64,000 nucleotides of DNA from Xanthobacteraceae bacterium (GTDB lineage: Bacteria; Pseudomonadota; Alphaproteobacteria; Rhizobiales; Xanthobacteraceae): contig JAIESC010000068.1 in the NCBI GenBank assembly GCA_019746355.1, positions 62,001 to 126,000 of the forward strand, given 5' to 3'. The translations under genes and the position numbers were made by a program. Of this stretch, positions 26,815 to 35,673 are shown in pieces (position 1 is the stretch's first letter; the number at the start of each line of letters is the position of its first letter). The notes under the pieces were generated by a model. It did no database searches and was not told the DNA's origin. It was given only the letters and a program-made list of their open reading frames with translations.

Positions 26815-27585
26815 GTGGTCCCGCGCATTGCACAACAACCGGCGCCCCGCGGCGCATTCCGCCCCGCGCTGCTGCTCGAAACCGTGCCGTGGCTGATGCT
26901 CGCCGCGGCGCTGCGTATCGTCATCTTCAAGGGCGGGTCGGTCGCGTTTCCGGCGGAGGTCGCCGCCAATGCCGCGATCTTCATCGCGTTTCTGCTTTGT
27001 GCCCGGCGGATGATCGAAATGACGGACGGCACGACGCAACTTGGCTATCTCAGCCTGCGTGACCAACTCATTCTCGCCTATCGCATTCTGCATCCGGTCG
27101 GGCTGCTGATTGTCGGCCTCTATACCGGGTTCGCGTTGATCGGCGCGCGGACGCTGGCGCCGAGCTTCTATTTCGGCTTCGACGGCATCGCCTTCGACCA
27201 ACACAGCAATCTCGGCAGGCTCTGGAGCGCCTTTGTCGCCGCAATCATGCTGCTGATGGTGGTGCGCCATGAGCAAGGTCGGCGGCCGTCGATGCTCCGG
27301 GCGTTGCGCGAAGTCGCGGCGCGCTGGAGATACCTTCTGGCGGGCATCGCCGTCGCCGCCCTGTTCCAAATCCTGCTCAGTCCGGTGCAGGGGCTGGTGC
27401 GATGGTGGGTTTACCTGTTCTGGACAGGCACGTCGGTGCCCGAAGCGCTGAAGACCGCAGTCTATTTCACCTTCATCTTCGGGTTCGCGACAATACGGCT
27501 GTGCGGCACGGTCGCTATCCTGATCGTCGCGCTTCGCGAGTCATATCGCAGCAGTGCGCCGGCGCCGGCTGCCGACAACAGCTAG
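26815..27585 (+). CDS. Membrane protein of unknown function
   Basis: 256 aa from a GTG start with no strong ribosome binding site. About six hydrophobic segments (near residues 20-37, 48-64, 88-108, 138-150, 178-196, 218-240). Contains no motif I recognise. Codon use is somewhat less biased than in neighbouring genes. It follows the isochorismatase-like gene by 88 bases and may be a separate unit. An internal ATG near 26896 could be the real start. Confidence 0.6.
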   Translation: MVPRIAQQPAPRGAFRPALLLETVPWLMLAAALRIVIFKGGSVAFPAEVAANAAIFIAFLLCARRMIEMTDGTTQLGYLSLRDQLILAYRILHPVGLLIVGLYTGFALIGARTLAPSFYFGFDGIAFDQHSNLGRLWSAFVAAIMLLMVVRHEQGRRPSMLRALREVAARWRYLLAGIAVAALFQILLSPVQGLVRWWVYLFWTGTSVPEALKTAVYFTFIFGFATIRLCGTVAILIVALRESYRSSAPAPAADNS

Positions 27586-27666
27586 TCCGCGGGATGCACC
27601 AAGTGGCGGGTTACGCCTTCGGCTAACTAATTCTACTGCGTCAAAAACGCCGCCGTTGGTTATTGC

Positions 27667-27809
27667 GCCCTCTCCTTGTGGGAGAGGGCTACACTAACTG
27701 TGCAGTACATTCGAATGGGTGAGGGGTTACGACCTATCGATGGACCGTCACCCCTCACCCTTTCTTTTCGCTGAGCGGTCGGTGTAGCCCTCTCCCACAA
27801 GGAGAGGGC
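27667..27809. repeat. R3 composite palindrome with 28-bp perfect arms
   Basis: Arms 27667-27694 and 27782-27809 are exact reverse complements over 28 bases; each arm is itself a hairpin (GCCCTCTCC, loop, GGAGAGGGC). Inside are a second perfect pair GGGTGAGGGGT (27717-27727) and ACCCCTCACCC (27750-27760). No transposase is present. A half copy of the R5 repeat (GGCGGGTTACGCCTTCGGCTAAC) lies just left at 27605-27627. Lies between convergent genes, so it may also end transcription. Confidence 0.8.
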
Positions 27810-27847
27810 ACAACAACAAGCGCCTCGGCTCTTCTGACTCAGTAGGA

Positions 27848-29560
27848 CTAACCCGCCCTACGCTCGGCGCCTTTGTCCGCGACCGCCATCGCAGCACGCC
27901 AGGCGAACACCAGCGCAGGGCCGAGCGTGATGCCCGGTCCCGGATAAGTGCCGCGCATGATCGACGCCATGTCGTTGCCGCAGGCGAACAGGCCTCGGAT
28001 CGGCGTGCCGGTTGCATCGAGCACGCGGCCGTCGGCGTCGGCTTTCAGGCCGATGCTGCTGCCGAGCGTGCTGGGATAAATCGCCATCGCGTAGTACGGC
28101 TTTTTGCCGATCGGTCCGATGCACGGGTTGGGGCCATGCTTTGGATCGCCGTTGTTGCGGTCGAACTCGGTCGAGCCCTTGCCGAAGTCCAGGTCCTCGC
28201 CGGTCGCGGCATAGCGGTTGTTGCGGGCAATCTCTTCGTTCAAGCCCGCGGCATCGACGCCGATCGCCTTGGCCAGCGCGTCGGCGGTTCGCGCTTCGAC
28301 GAGATAGCCGTTGCGGATCGCGGAGCCGAAGCTCTCGCGGGCAGGCGGAATGCGGCCGAGGCCGTATTTGTGCAGAAATTTGGCGTCGCACACGAGCCAG
28401 GCCGGAATGGTCGGCACGCTTTCGTGCGAGCGATGCATGCCGAGAACGAAGTCGTGGTACGACACCGCCTCGTCGACGAAGCGCCGGCCCGCGGCGTTGA
28501 CGGCGATCAGCCCGGGCTTGGAGCGGTCGAGCGCGAGGTGCGGGTAGGCGCCGCGGCCGCCTTTGAGCCAGGGGGTGCGCGACACCGGGGTCCAGAACAC
28601 CCGGGACTCGTGATCGTCCTCGACCGCGGCGCCCACGGCGCGGGCGATCCGCATGCCGTCACCCGCCGCGCCGGCAAACGCCACGGCGTCGGCGAGGGGC
28701 GGCTTCACGTAATCGTTGAGCCGCACGGTGCTGCCGCCGAAGCCGCCGGTGGCGAGGATCACGCCGCGGCGCGCGGTCACGCGTTGCCGCCTGCCGTTGA
28801 GGCCGACAACCGCGCCGGTGACGCGGCCGTCTTCGACGATCAGCTCCTGCAACGCTGCGTTCAGCCGGATCGGCACGTTCCGGGCCTTGAGGCTCATGAG
28901 CAGTCGCGCGGCGAGCGCGTTGCCCATCAGCAGCCGCGTGCCGCGGCGATGGCGCAGGCGATCCCGCGCCTGCCGCGCCACCAGCGACACCGCCTTGCGG
29001 AACGACGCGACCGAGCCGAACGGCCGGGTCAGCGGCTCGATGTCGTCGCGGCCGACCATCATGCCGCCGAGCGCCATGAACTCGCCGATCGGCGGCCGGA
29101 GCAATTTGAAATCATCGCCGAGCAGGCGGCCGTCGAACGGCAGCGGCGCCAGCGCCCGGCCGGCGAGCGTCGCGCCCGGACGGTTGACCAGGTAGTCCGG
29201 ATGCCTGGTGTAGGCCGAAAATTTCACCTCGCTGCGGCGCTCGAGATATTCAACCACGTCCTTGCCGGTCTCGAGATAGACGTCGCGGCGGTTGTCGGCG
29301 GACGGGCCGATGATCGCGTCGAGATAGCGGCGCGCGTCGTCGATGGTGTCGGTGAAGCCTGCCTCGCGCGCCTGCCGCGTGCCGATCACCCAGATCGTGC
29401 CGGCCGAGGTCGCCGTGGTGCCGCCGACCTGCGCCGATTTTTCGCAGAGCAGGACCTCGAGGCCCTCCAGCGCGCACACCAGCGCCGCGGTCATGCCGCC
29501 GGCGCCTGCGCCGACGACCAGCACATCGACGGTGAGCGCGTCATGATCCGGAGACGCCAT
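27848..29560 (-). CDS. FAD-dependent oxidoreductase (fumarate reductase / ketosteroid dehydrogenase-like flavoprotein)
   Basis: 570 aa. Dinucleotide motif VLVVGAGAGGMTAAL (GxGxxG near 17-22), the CEKSAQVGGTTATSAGTIW segment typical of the family, GVILATGGFGG near 270, and the C-terminal FAD-binding block GLFACGNDMASIMRGTYPGPGITLGPALVFAW. This matches FAD_binding_2 flavoproteins such as 3-ketosteroid delta-1-dehydrogenase and fumarate reductase-like enzymes; the substrate is not clear. Three bases separate it from the DMT transporter gene, indicating an operon. Confidence 0.88.
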   Translation of the reverse strand: MASPDHDALTVDVLVVGAGAGGMTAALVCALEGLEVLLCEKSAQVGGTTATSAGTIWVIGTRQAREAGFTDTIDDARRYLDAIIGPSADNRRDVYLETGKDVVEYLERRSEVKFSAYTRHPDYLVNRPGATLAGRALAPLPFDGRLLGDDFKLLRPPIGEFMALGGMMVGRDDIEPLTRPFGSVASFRKAVSLVARQARDRLRHRRGTRLLMGNALAARLLMSLKARNVPIRLNAALQELIVEDGRVTGAVVGLNGRRQRVTARRGVILATGGFGGSTVRLNDYVKPPLADAVAFAGAAGDGMRIARAVGAAVEDDHESRVFWTPVSRTPWLKGGRGAYPHLALDRSKPGLIAVNAAGRRFVDEAVSYHDFVLGMHRSHESVPTIPAWLVCDAKFLHKYGLGRIPPARESFGSAIRNGYLVEARTADALAKAIGVDAAGLNEEIARNNRYAATGEDLDFGKGSTEFDRNNGDPKHGPNPCIGPIGKKPYYAMAIYPSTLGSSIGLKADADGRVLDATGTPIRGLFACGNDMASIMRGTYPGPGITLGPALVFAWRAAMAVADKGAERRAG

Positions 29561-29563
29561 GCG

Positions 29564-30631
29564 CTACACCCGCCACAGCAGGGCGCGGGCCAGCGGCTCC
29601 GGCAAACCAAGCGCGCTGACGATCAGGCTCGTGTCCACCGACACCATCAAGGCACCGACGATCGAGATCGCGGTGCCGGCGAGCACCAGCGGTCCGATGA
29701 TCTCGTGGGCGGGATTGAGCCAGGTGGAAAACAGCATCCGGAACACCAGGGAGAACTGCAGCAGCGGCATCACCAGCATGACCGGCGCAACCGCGACGCC
29801 GGCGAAGAAAAAGCCCTGCGCCGCCGCCACGAACACGCCGGAGGCCGCGAACCAGCGCGCGTTGTGTCGGTTCATCGAAAAGACGTTGCGCCGGACCGCG
29901 GGCAAAATGAGGGCCAGCGCGGCCACCGCCGTGGCCGCGGCGTAGGAGATCAGCCCGCCCAGGACGCCCGTCGCCGGACCCGTGTTCTCCAGCGCAAAAC
30001 GCGCCATCACCGGCGTCGAGCCGTAGGAGACGGCCGCGAGCGATGCGAACAGATAACCGGCAACGTAACGGGGCGCGAACTTCGGCGCATCGCCGCTTGT
30101 TACTCGCGCTGGCGAGCGAAGCGAGCGGCCAGCGCGAGCACTCCACGGTAGCCGCGCCGGCTCCTCGTGACGCTTCGCGTCACTCGGCGGCGCGGCCGCG
30201 GTGCGGGCCGGTGCCTGCTGGGTGAGGACGGAGCCGCAGATGATCAGCGCGCCGCCGATCATCTGCAACAACGTGCACGGCTCGTGCAGCACGACGACCG
30301 CCATGACCATGGTCACGACCACCTGAAGCTGGACCACCGGTGCGGTCAGGTTGACGCCCGCCTCGGCATTGGAGCGAAAGTTGCAGTAGCGGCCGATGAT
30401 GAAATGCACGACGCCGACCGCGGCCATCCATGCGGTGGCGGCCATCGAAAATTGCGGCAGGCGCATCAGCTCGCCGGTCAGGAACGCCAGCGGCAGGAAG
30501 CAGACCACGCCAAGCGGGACGGTGACGGCCATGCCCTGGATCGGCGTGCCGCTGACCACACCGCGCCGCGCCATGGCGGTGTTCAGGGCGAACGACGCCG
30601 CCGACAGGATCGCGAAAATGGCTCCCAGCAC
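29564..30631 (-). CDS. DMT-superfamily (EamA) transporter with repeat-derived linker
   Basis: 355 aa, two EamA halves of about five hydrophobic segments each, the usual ten-segment topology of drug/metabolite exporters. The two halves are joined by an extra hydrophilic linker (about residues 145-190) rich in Arg, Ala and Pro, making the protein longer than the typical 300 aa. The linker DNA holds a REP-like hairpin (30103-30138), so the extension seems to come from a repeat that inserted in frame. Upstream in the operon of the flavoprotein. Confidence 0.85.
   Translation of the reverse strand: MLGAIFAILSAASFALNTAMARRGVVSGTPIQGMAVTVPLGVVCFLPLAFLTGELMRLPQFSMAATAWMAAVGVVHFIIGRYCNFRSNAEAGVNLTAPVVQLQVVVTMVMAVVVLHEPCTLLQMIGGALIICGSVLTQQAPARTAAAPPSDAKRHEEPARLPWSARAGRSLRSPARVTSGDAPKFAPRYVAGYLFASLAAVSYGSTPVMARFALENTGPATGVLGGLISYAAATAVAALALILPAVRRNVFSMNRHNARWFAASGVFVAAAQGFFFAGVAVAPVMLVMPLLQFSLVFRMLFSTWLNPAHEIIGPLVLAGTAISIVGALMVSVDTSLIVSALGLPEPLARALLWRV
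30103..30138. repeat. Palindromic element inside the DMT transporter coding sequence
   Basis: Arms CTCGCGCTGG (30103-30112) and CCAGCGCGAG (30129-30138) with a 16-base GCGAGCGAAGCGAGCG-like loop. Lies in the part of the gene encoding the extra linker between the two EamA halves. Confidence 0.6.
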
Positions 30632-30648
30632 TTAAGCCCCTCGACTGC

Positions 30649-30721
30649 CATAGCGCGTCGAAGACGCGCGTAACCGCGCTGGCGCGCCATTGCGCTTCTA
30701 AGATGCGTGTAAACGCGCTGG
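30649..30721. repeat. R1 palindromic repeat, intact plus degenerate copy
   Basis: CCATAGCGCGTCGAAGACGC followed by GCGTAACCGCGCTGG at 30649-30682, then a diverged copy (GCGCTTCTAAGATGCGTGTAAACGCGCTGG) at 30692-30721. Sits between the DMT transporter start and the 3-hydroxyacyl-CoA dehydrogenase stop. Confidence 0.7.
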
Positions 30722-30783
30722 TGCGCGTCACGCTCGCAATGGTGCCAGATCGTTGAAAATCTGTCCCACGCGGTTTTCGAAGG

Positions 30784-31695
30784 TCAGTTCTTCGCGACCT
30801 TCGCCTGCTCGGCGAGAAACCGGCGCAGCCGCTCGCGCACCGCGTCGGCGCTCTGCGGCGTCCATTTGCGGAAACCCTCGCCGGTCCGCATGCCGAGCTT
30901 GCCTTGCGCGACCAGGTCCTTGATCAGCCGGGTCGGCTCGGTGCCGCGGTCGAGATCGGCCATCAGCGTGTTCTGGATGTCGAGCGTGAGGTCGACGCCG
31001 ACGAGGTCGGTCTGCTCCATCGGCCCGAGCACGGCCATTCGCGCGCCGAAGCCGCTTTTCACCACCTCGTCGATGGTGTCGGCGTCGCAGACACCCGCGG
31101 CGATCAGCGCGATCGCCTCGCGCTTCAGCGCATGCTGCAGCCGGTTGCCGACGAAGCCCGGAATGTCCTTCTTGACGTGGACCGGCTTGCGCCCGGCGTC
31201 GCGCAGCAGCGCCATGGTCTTCTGCACCGCTTCAGCGCTGGTGAACTCGTTCTGCGTGACCTCGACCAGCGGCACGAGGTGCGGCGGATTCCAGAAATGC
31301 GTGCCGATCACCCGGCCGCGATGCCTGAGCTTCTCGCCGATCCGGGTCGACGGGATCGCCGAGCTGTTGCTCGCAAGGATCGTGTCCGGCGCGGTCAGGC
31401 CTTCCAGCTCGGCAAACAGCTGCTGCTTCAGCGGCAGCTTTTCCGGCGCGGCCTCGAACACGAACGACACGTCCTGCATGGCCGGCGCCAGCTGCTCGTG
31501 CGACGAGATGCGAGCGAGCAGCGCCGGATCGCCGTCGAGCAGGGCGCGGGCGCTTTCCAGGCGCTCCGGCATGGTTTTCCGCCATTCCGCCGACGGATCG
31601 TAGACGCGGACGGTGTGGCCCGCGACGGCCAGGAGGTAGGCGATGCCGTGGCCCATCAGGCCCGCGCCGATCACTCCGATGGTCTGGCCGCTCAT
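30784..31695 (-). CDS. 3-hydroxyacyl-CoA dehydrogenase family protein
   Basis: 303 aa from the ATG at 31695, which has a GAGAGGAAG ribosome binding site; the longer open frame adds a low-quality N-terminus. NAD-binding IGVIGAGLMGHGIA at residues 6-18, catalytic-region ASNSSAIPST, the His in GTHFWNPPHLVPLVEV, and Asn/Lys in the KKDIPGFVGNRLQHAL block. Single-domain enzyme, as in L-carnitine or 3-hydroxybutyryl dehydrogenases, acting in the cytoplasm on 3-hydroxyacyl substrates with NAD. Confidence 0.9.
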   Translation of the reverse strand: MSGQTIGVIGAGLMGHGIAYLLAVAGHTVRVYDPSAEWRKTMPERLESARALLDGDPALLARISSHEQLAPAMQDVSFVFEAAPEKLPLKQQLFAELEGLTAPDTILASNSSAIPSTRIGEKLRHRGRVIGTHFWNPPHLVPLVEVTQNEFTSAEAVQKTMALLRDAGRKPVHVKKDIPGFVGNRLQHALKREAIALIAAGVCDADTIDEVVKSGFGARMAVLGPMEQTDLVGVDLTLDIQNTLMADLDRGTEPTRLIKDLVAQGKLGMRTGEGFRKWTPQSADAVRERLRRFLAEQAKVAKN

Positions 31696-31858
31696 ATCGC
31701 TTCCTCTCGTCGCCTTGTCCGGTGAGTTCCGACCGTTAACGGCTGCGCAACGCTGTTTGTCAACACCTCCGCAAGCCTGTTCGTCAACGGAAACGCAAGC
31801 CGGATGCGGCATGTTCGCCGCCATCAAGCGCCGTCACGTCAACAAGAGGCGCATCAGT

Positions 31859-31952
31859 GCGTTTACGCGCGTCTTCGACGCGCCATAAGCGCGGCCACGC
31901 GCGTCTTCGACGCGCCGTAAGCGCGGCCACGCGCGTCTTCGACGCGCTACGG
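31859..31952. repeat. Three tandem R1 repeats, 32-bp period
   Basis: The core ACGCGCGTCTTCGACGCGC occurs three times, starting at 31865, 31897 and 31929. The array ends about a dozen bases before the protease ATG at 31965 and directly abuts its GGGGAGACGGGG ribosome binding region, so any protease leader RNA would be made largely of three hairpins. Confidence 0.8.
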
Positions 31953-31964
31953 GGAGACGGGGAA

Positions 31965-32912
31965 ATGTTCGGCGCGATTTCACGCGTCCTGCTGCTGCTT
32001 GCGGCGATCACGGCCGTGGCGGTCTCGGAAGCGCATGGCGGCCCGATGCTGCCCACGACGATCCACCGCGAGGACGTCGACGTGTCGCGCTATCCGTGGT
32101 CGGCGGTCGGCAAGCTGTTCAACGAGACCGGGTCGTCGTGCAGCGGCGTGCTGATCTCGCGCGACGAGATCCTCACCGCGGCGCACTGTCTGTTCAATTA
32201 CCGGACGCGGCGGTTCATCCAGGCCTCGTCGCTGCATTTCCTCGTGGGCTACCGCACCGGGCGCTATGCGGCGCATGCGCGGATCGCGCGCTACGAGATC
32301 GGCCCGGGCTTTGATCCTGCACGCTACGACCAGACCTCAGGCTCGGACTGGGCGGTGCTGACCGTCACCGGAACGCTGCCGGAGCACATCGAGCCGCTGC
32401 GGCTTCGCCGCGACGCGGCACCGGCCGGCACCAAGGCGGTGCTGGCGGGCTATCCGCAGGATCGCGCCTTCGCGCTCACCGCCGACCGCGATTGCGAGCT
32501 GCGCGAGAAGGTCGGCGGCGGACGGCTGATGCTGCACACCTGCCGGGGCGTCAAGGGCACGTCGGGCGGGCCGATTCTCGTGGGCGAAGCCGGCAAGGAC
32601 ATGCAGATCGCGGCGATCCAGATCGCCACGTTCCGTCACGAGGGCGTCGACAAGATGCTGGCGATCCCGGCCGAGACCATCCTGGCGCTCGGCCGCAGGG
32701 GCGGGGACGCGCCGCGGACACCGGAGCCCGTGGTTCCGATGGCACCGCAGTGCATCGCCCTGGGCGAGATCGGCATCACGCTGCTGGAGGTCCAGGCCAG
32801 GCTTGGCCCGGATTTGCCTGAGACCGTTGCATCGATCCAGACCTCGGACGAGCCGCTGCCGGATATCGCTGCCTGGACAATCGCCGCGCCGTTCTCAATA
32901 CCCATGCCCTAG
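31965..32912 (+). CDS. Secreted trypsin-like (S1) serine protease
   Basis: 315 aa with a Sec signal peptide (MFGAISRVLLLLAAITAVAV, cleavage near residue 25). Catalytic triad visible: His74 in TAAHC, Asp128 in GSDWAVL, Ser200 in GTSGGP. Cysteine pairs C59-C75 and C177-C193 fit the S1 fold. The V8/glutamyl-endopeptidase-like layout suggests a periplasmic or secreted enzyme. About 75 residues after the protease domain have no clear assignment. Start is preferred to the longer frame that runs through the tandem repeats. Ends 4 bases into the convergent LtrA gene. Confidence 0.88.
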   Translation: MFGAISRVLLLLAAITAVAVSEAHGGPMLPTTIHREDVDVSRYPWSAVGKLFNETGSSCSGVLISRDEILTAAHCLFNYRTRRFIQASSLHFLVGYRTGRYAAHARIARYEIGPGFDPARYDQTSGSDWAVLTVTGTLPEHIEPLRLRRDAAPAGTKAVLAGYPQDRAFALTADRDCELREKVGGGRLMLHTCRGVKGTSGGPILVGEAGKDMQIAAIQIATFRHEGVDKMLAIPAETILALGRRGGDAPRTPEPVVPMAPQCIALGEIGITLLEVQARLGPDLPETVASIQTSDEPLPDIAAWTIAAPFSIPMP

Positions 32913-34126
32913 TGATGCGCCGCGGCCTTGCCGTGTGGCGAGGCGCGCAGCGAGATCGACTCCCAGGTGGCGACCAGCATCAGCACGGCGGTCGTGGCCG
33001 CCGACAGCAGCAACGGTGTCATGACCGGCACCGTCAGGATGAGCAGGGCGAGCAGGCCGAGCCCGACCATGTGCGAGAGCGGAAAGTTCGGCGCCGACAG
33101 CCGCTTGAACAGCAGGTTGCCGAGAAGATAGAGCGCCGGGCCGCCGAGCAGGACGATCGCGGTCTTGAGATCGGTGTGGCCGCCCGGATGGTGCAGCACC
33201 AATTCGTCGCCGACCGCGGCGACGATGATGCCCGCGACGATCATCAGGTGCAGGTAGGTGTAACCGTTGCGGGCGAGCCGCCCGGGATCGCTGGATGACG
33301 CGATGTGCCGGCTTCCCCGTTCAGCGCCGATGTTGAAATAGATCACCCACATGGCGACGCTGCCGGCAAACGCCACGAGGAACGCGCCGATATGCTCGGC
33401 GGTCCAGGCGAGCCCGGCAAAGGTCGCGCCGGTGACCAGGACCGACTCGCCGAGCGCGATGATGACGAACAGCGCACAGCGCTCGGCCATGTGGGCGCCT
33501 TCGACGGCCCAGTCGGTGGTCGACGAGCGGCCGAGACCCGGAACCTGAAAGCCTGCCGTCGGCGCGACGGTGTCGACGGCGACGGCGATGGCCCAGAGGG
33601 CCAGCCGGGTCTGCCCCTGCGCCATAGCGCCCGCGAGCCAGAACAGCGCCGCCGCGCCTTGCCAGATGATGATCCGGAGGAAATTCTGGAAATTGCCCCG
33701 GTCATGATTCTTCAGCGCCCACAGCATGAACGCGCTGCGGCCGACCTGGCTCACGACATAGGCCAGCGCAAACGCCCAGGCGCGTTCCTCGAACGCCTTG
33801 GGGATCGAGGCCGACATCACCAGGCCGACGACCATCAGCGCGAACAGCAGAAGCCGCACTGCCGTGCGCTCCGGATCGAGCCAGTTGGTGACCCAGGCGG
33901 TGTAGATCCACACCCACCACACGGCGACGGTCAGAACCGCGATCTGCAAGGCGCCGAGTGGTGTCAGGTGTGCAAGGAGGCCGTGCGAGAGCTGGGTGAC
34001 GGCGAACACGAACACCAGATCGAAGAACAACTCGACATTGGTGACGCGGCCTTGTTCGTGGCCGTCGCGCGCCCGCAGATGACTGACGTGCGCCGCAAGC
34101 CCGCTCTGGCGAAATTCGACCGGCAT
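32909..34126 (-). CDS. Low-temperature-requirement A (LtrA) family membrane protein
   Basis: 405 aa with about ten hydrophobic segments. The family hallmark RVTNVELFFDLVFVFAVTQLSH lies at residues 27-48, and AERCALFVIIALGESVLVTG near 215 is the second conserved block. First found in Listeria mutants that grow poorly in the cold; molecular role unknown. Convergent overlap of 4 bases with the protease gene. Confidence 0.88.
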   Translation of the reverse strand: MPVEFRQSGLAAHVSHLRARDGHEQGRVTNVELFFDLVFVFAVTQLSHGLLAHLTPLGALQIAVLTVAVWWVWIYTAWVTNWLDPERTAVRLLLFALMVVGLVMSASIPKAFEERAWAFALAYVVSQVGRSAFMLWALKNHDRGNFQNFLRIIIWQGAAALFWLAGAMAQGQTRLALWAIAVAVDTVAPTAGFQVPGLGRSSTTDWAVEGAHMAERCALFVIIALGESVLVTGATFAGLAWTAEHIGAFLVAFAGSVAMWVIYFNIGAERGSRHIASSSDPGRLARNGYTYLHLMIVAGIIVAAVGDELVLHHPGGHTDLKTAIVLLGGPALYLLGNLLFKRLSAPNFPLSHMVGLGLLALLILTVPVMTPLLLSAATTAVLMLVATWESISLRASPHGKAAAHH

Positions 34127-34243
34127 TGAGCCACCTGGGGATTGCCGATATATGGTCGCGGGCGCTCGTCCCGTCCGCCAAATTCAAGCCCAGTTCGACC
34201 GCCAACACCAGCGCTGCCCCTTCGTGCAGCCCCATGGAGCCGA

Positions 34244-35548
34244 ATGACGGCTTTGGAGAAGCTCGGCGCCTTCGTCGCCACCTACGTCCCCGATGAGCGC
34301 GCGTGTGCCGACGCGCGTCTGCACGCAGCCGATGCCATCGGTGCCTGGATCGCGGCGACCGCGACCGAGGAGGGCGGGCTGCTGCGCACGTTCCGGCAGC
34401 AGGGCGCGGCGCTGCCCGACCAACTGGCGATCAACTGCGCGCTCGCGCGATTGAGCGAGATCGACGACATCTATCCCGGCGCGATGATCACGCCCGGGGC
34501 GATCGTGGTGCCCGCGGCGTTCACCATCGCGGCGGCGTTCCCGGAGCTCGACAAAGGCGAGCTCGAGGCCGCGATCGTCGCCGGCTACGAGGCGATGGTC
34601 CGGCTCGGCGTCGCGATCGACGGCCCGGCGGTGCTCTACCGCGGCATCTGGCCGACTTACTTCGCCGCGCCGTTCGGCGTCGCCGCGGCGGCGGCGCGGC
34701 TGATGCGGCTCGGCCCCGAGCTGACCGCGAATGCGCTGTCGATCGCGCTGATCGCGGCCTCGCCGGGAACCGGCCATCACGCCGCGGTCTCGACGGCGCG
34801 CTGGCTCGCGGTGGGGCAGGCGGCGGCGCGCGGCCTTCAGGCCGCGGTCGCGGCGGGCGCGGGTTTCACCTCCGACCTGAAGATCGCCGACGGTGACTTC
34901 CTCAAGAACATCTACGGCGTCACCCCGAATGCGGCGATCCTCGCCGGAGGCCTGGGCGAGCTCGCGCTGAGCCAGACCTCGTTCAAGCCCTGGTGCGCCG
35001 CGCGCCAGACCATGGCCGCGACCCAGGCCCTGAGGGAGCTTCTCGCCGAGGGCATCACGGCCGACACGATCGTGCGGGTCGGCGTCGCGGTGCTGCCGCC
35101 GCATCTGAAGATGATCGATCACGGCGTGGTGGCGGGCGACCGCTTCTCGCACCTGACCAGCGTGCAGTATCAGATGGCGGTCGCGGCTCTCGCGCCTGAT
35201 CTCGCCTATGGCCTCGGCGCGCCGTCCGGGCCGACCTCGCCGGATATTCTTTCGTTCATGGAGCGGACCAAGGTCCGGGCGGAGGAGGGCCTTCTATCGG
35301 CCGGCTATCCGCAGGCCTGGCCCGCGCATGTGACGGTGACGACGCGCACCAAGCGCCATGAACGCAGCGTGCTCCATGTGCCGGGCGATCCGGCGCGGCC
35401 GCTCAGCGCCGACGATCTGGAAGCGAAATTCGTGAAGGTGGTTGCGCCGGTATTCGGGACCGAGCGCGCCACGGCGCTGTTCGTCGCGGCGCTGGGCGGC
35501 ATCGACGATCCCGCCGGGATGGTTGCCGAGATCGATGGCCTCGCCTAG
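34244..35548 (+). CDS. MmgE/PrpD family protein
   Basis: 434 aa from the ATG at 34244 (GGAG just before it). The family includes 2-methylcitrate dehydratase, cis-aconitate decarboxylase and immunoresponsive-gene-1-like enzymes. Blocks seen: GYEAMVRLGVAIDGPAVLYRGIWPTYFAAPFGVAAAAARL, the GTGHHAAVSTARWLAVGQAA segment and KPWCAARQTMAATQALREL. No prpB/prpC neighbours, so it is probably not a propionate-pathway enzyme; likely a dehydratase or lyase on an unknown organic acid. Confidence 0.85.
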   Translation: MTALEKLGAFVATYVPDERACADARLHAADAIGAWIAATATEEGGLLRTFRQQGAALPDQLAINCALARLSEIDDIYPGAMITPGAIVVPAAFTIAAAFPELDKGELEAAIVAGYEAMVRLGVAIDGPAVLYRGIWPTYFAAPFGVAAAAARLMRLGPELTANALSIALIAASPGTGHHAAVSTARWLAVGQAAARGLQAAVAAGAGFTSDLKIADGDFLKNIYGVTPNAAILAGGLGELALSQTSFKPWCAARQTMAATQALRELLAEGITADTIVRVGVAVLPPHLKMIDHGVVAGDRFSHLTSVQYQMAVAALAPDLAYGLGAPSGPTSPDILSFMERTKVRAEEGLLSAGYPQAWPAHVTVTTRTKRHERSVLHVPGDPARPLSADDLEAKFVKVVAPVFGTERATALFVAALGGIDDPAGMVAEIDGLA

Positions 35549-35667
35549 AGCGCATCCCGAACCGGGATGCGCTCTCGATTCCTGCGTTTGCGCATGTCCT
35601 TTTCGGAAAACCGGTGCCCACTTTTCCGGGACATAGGCGAGCGAAGCGACGCCGTCCTTCGGACGGC
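35547..35667. repeat. R4 palindromic element after MmgE/PrpD
   Basis: Three stems: AGAGCGCATCCCG / CGGGATGCGCTCT (35547-35559 with 35563-35575, loop AAC), an imperfect stem around TTTTCGGAAAACCGGTGCCC and CTTTTCCGGGAC (35598-35632), and GCCGTCC / GGACGGC (35651-35667). From memory this sequence type is scattered through Hyphomicrobiales genomes. The first stem contains the MmgE/PrpD stop codon and may also act as a terminator. Confidence 0.7.
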
Positions 35668-35673
35668 TTTGCG

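Noticed and set aside
27667..27809. Inverted repeats taken as ends of an insertion sequence
   Set aside because: Only about 90 bases lie between the arms and no transposase is encoded; better seen as a palindromic repeat.
31859..31952. Three tandem repeats taken as a short CRISPR array
   Set aside because: Spacers would be only about 13 bases and nearly identical, and no cas genes are present.
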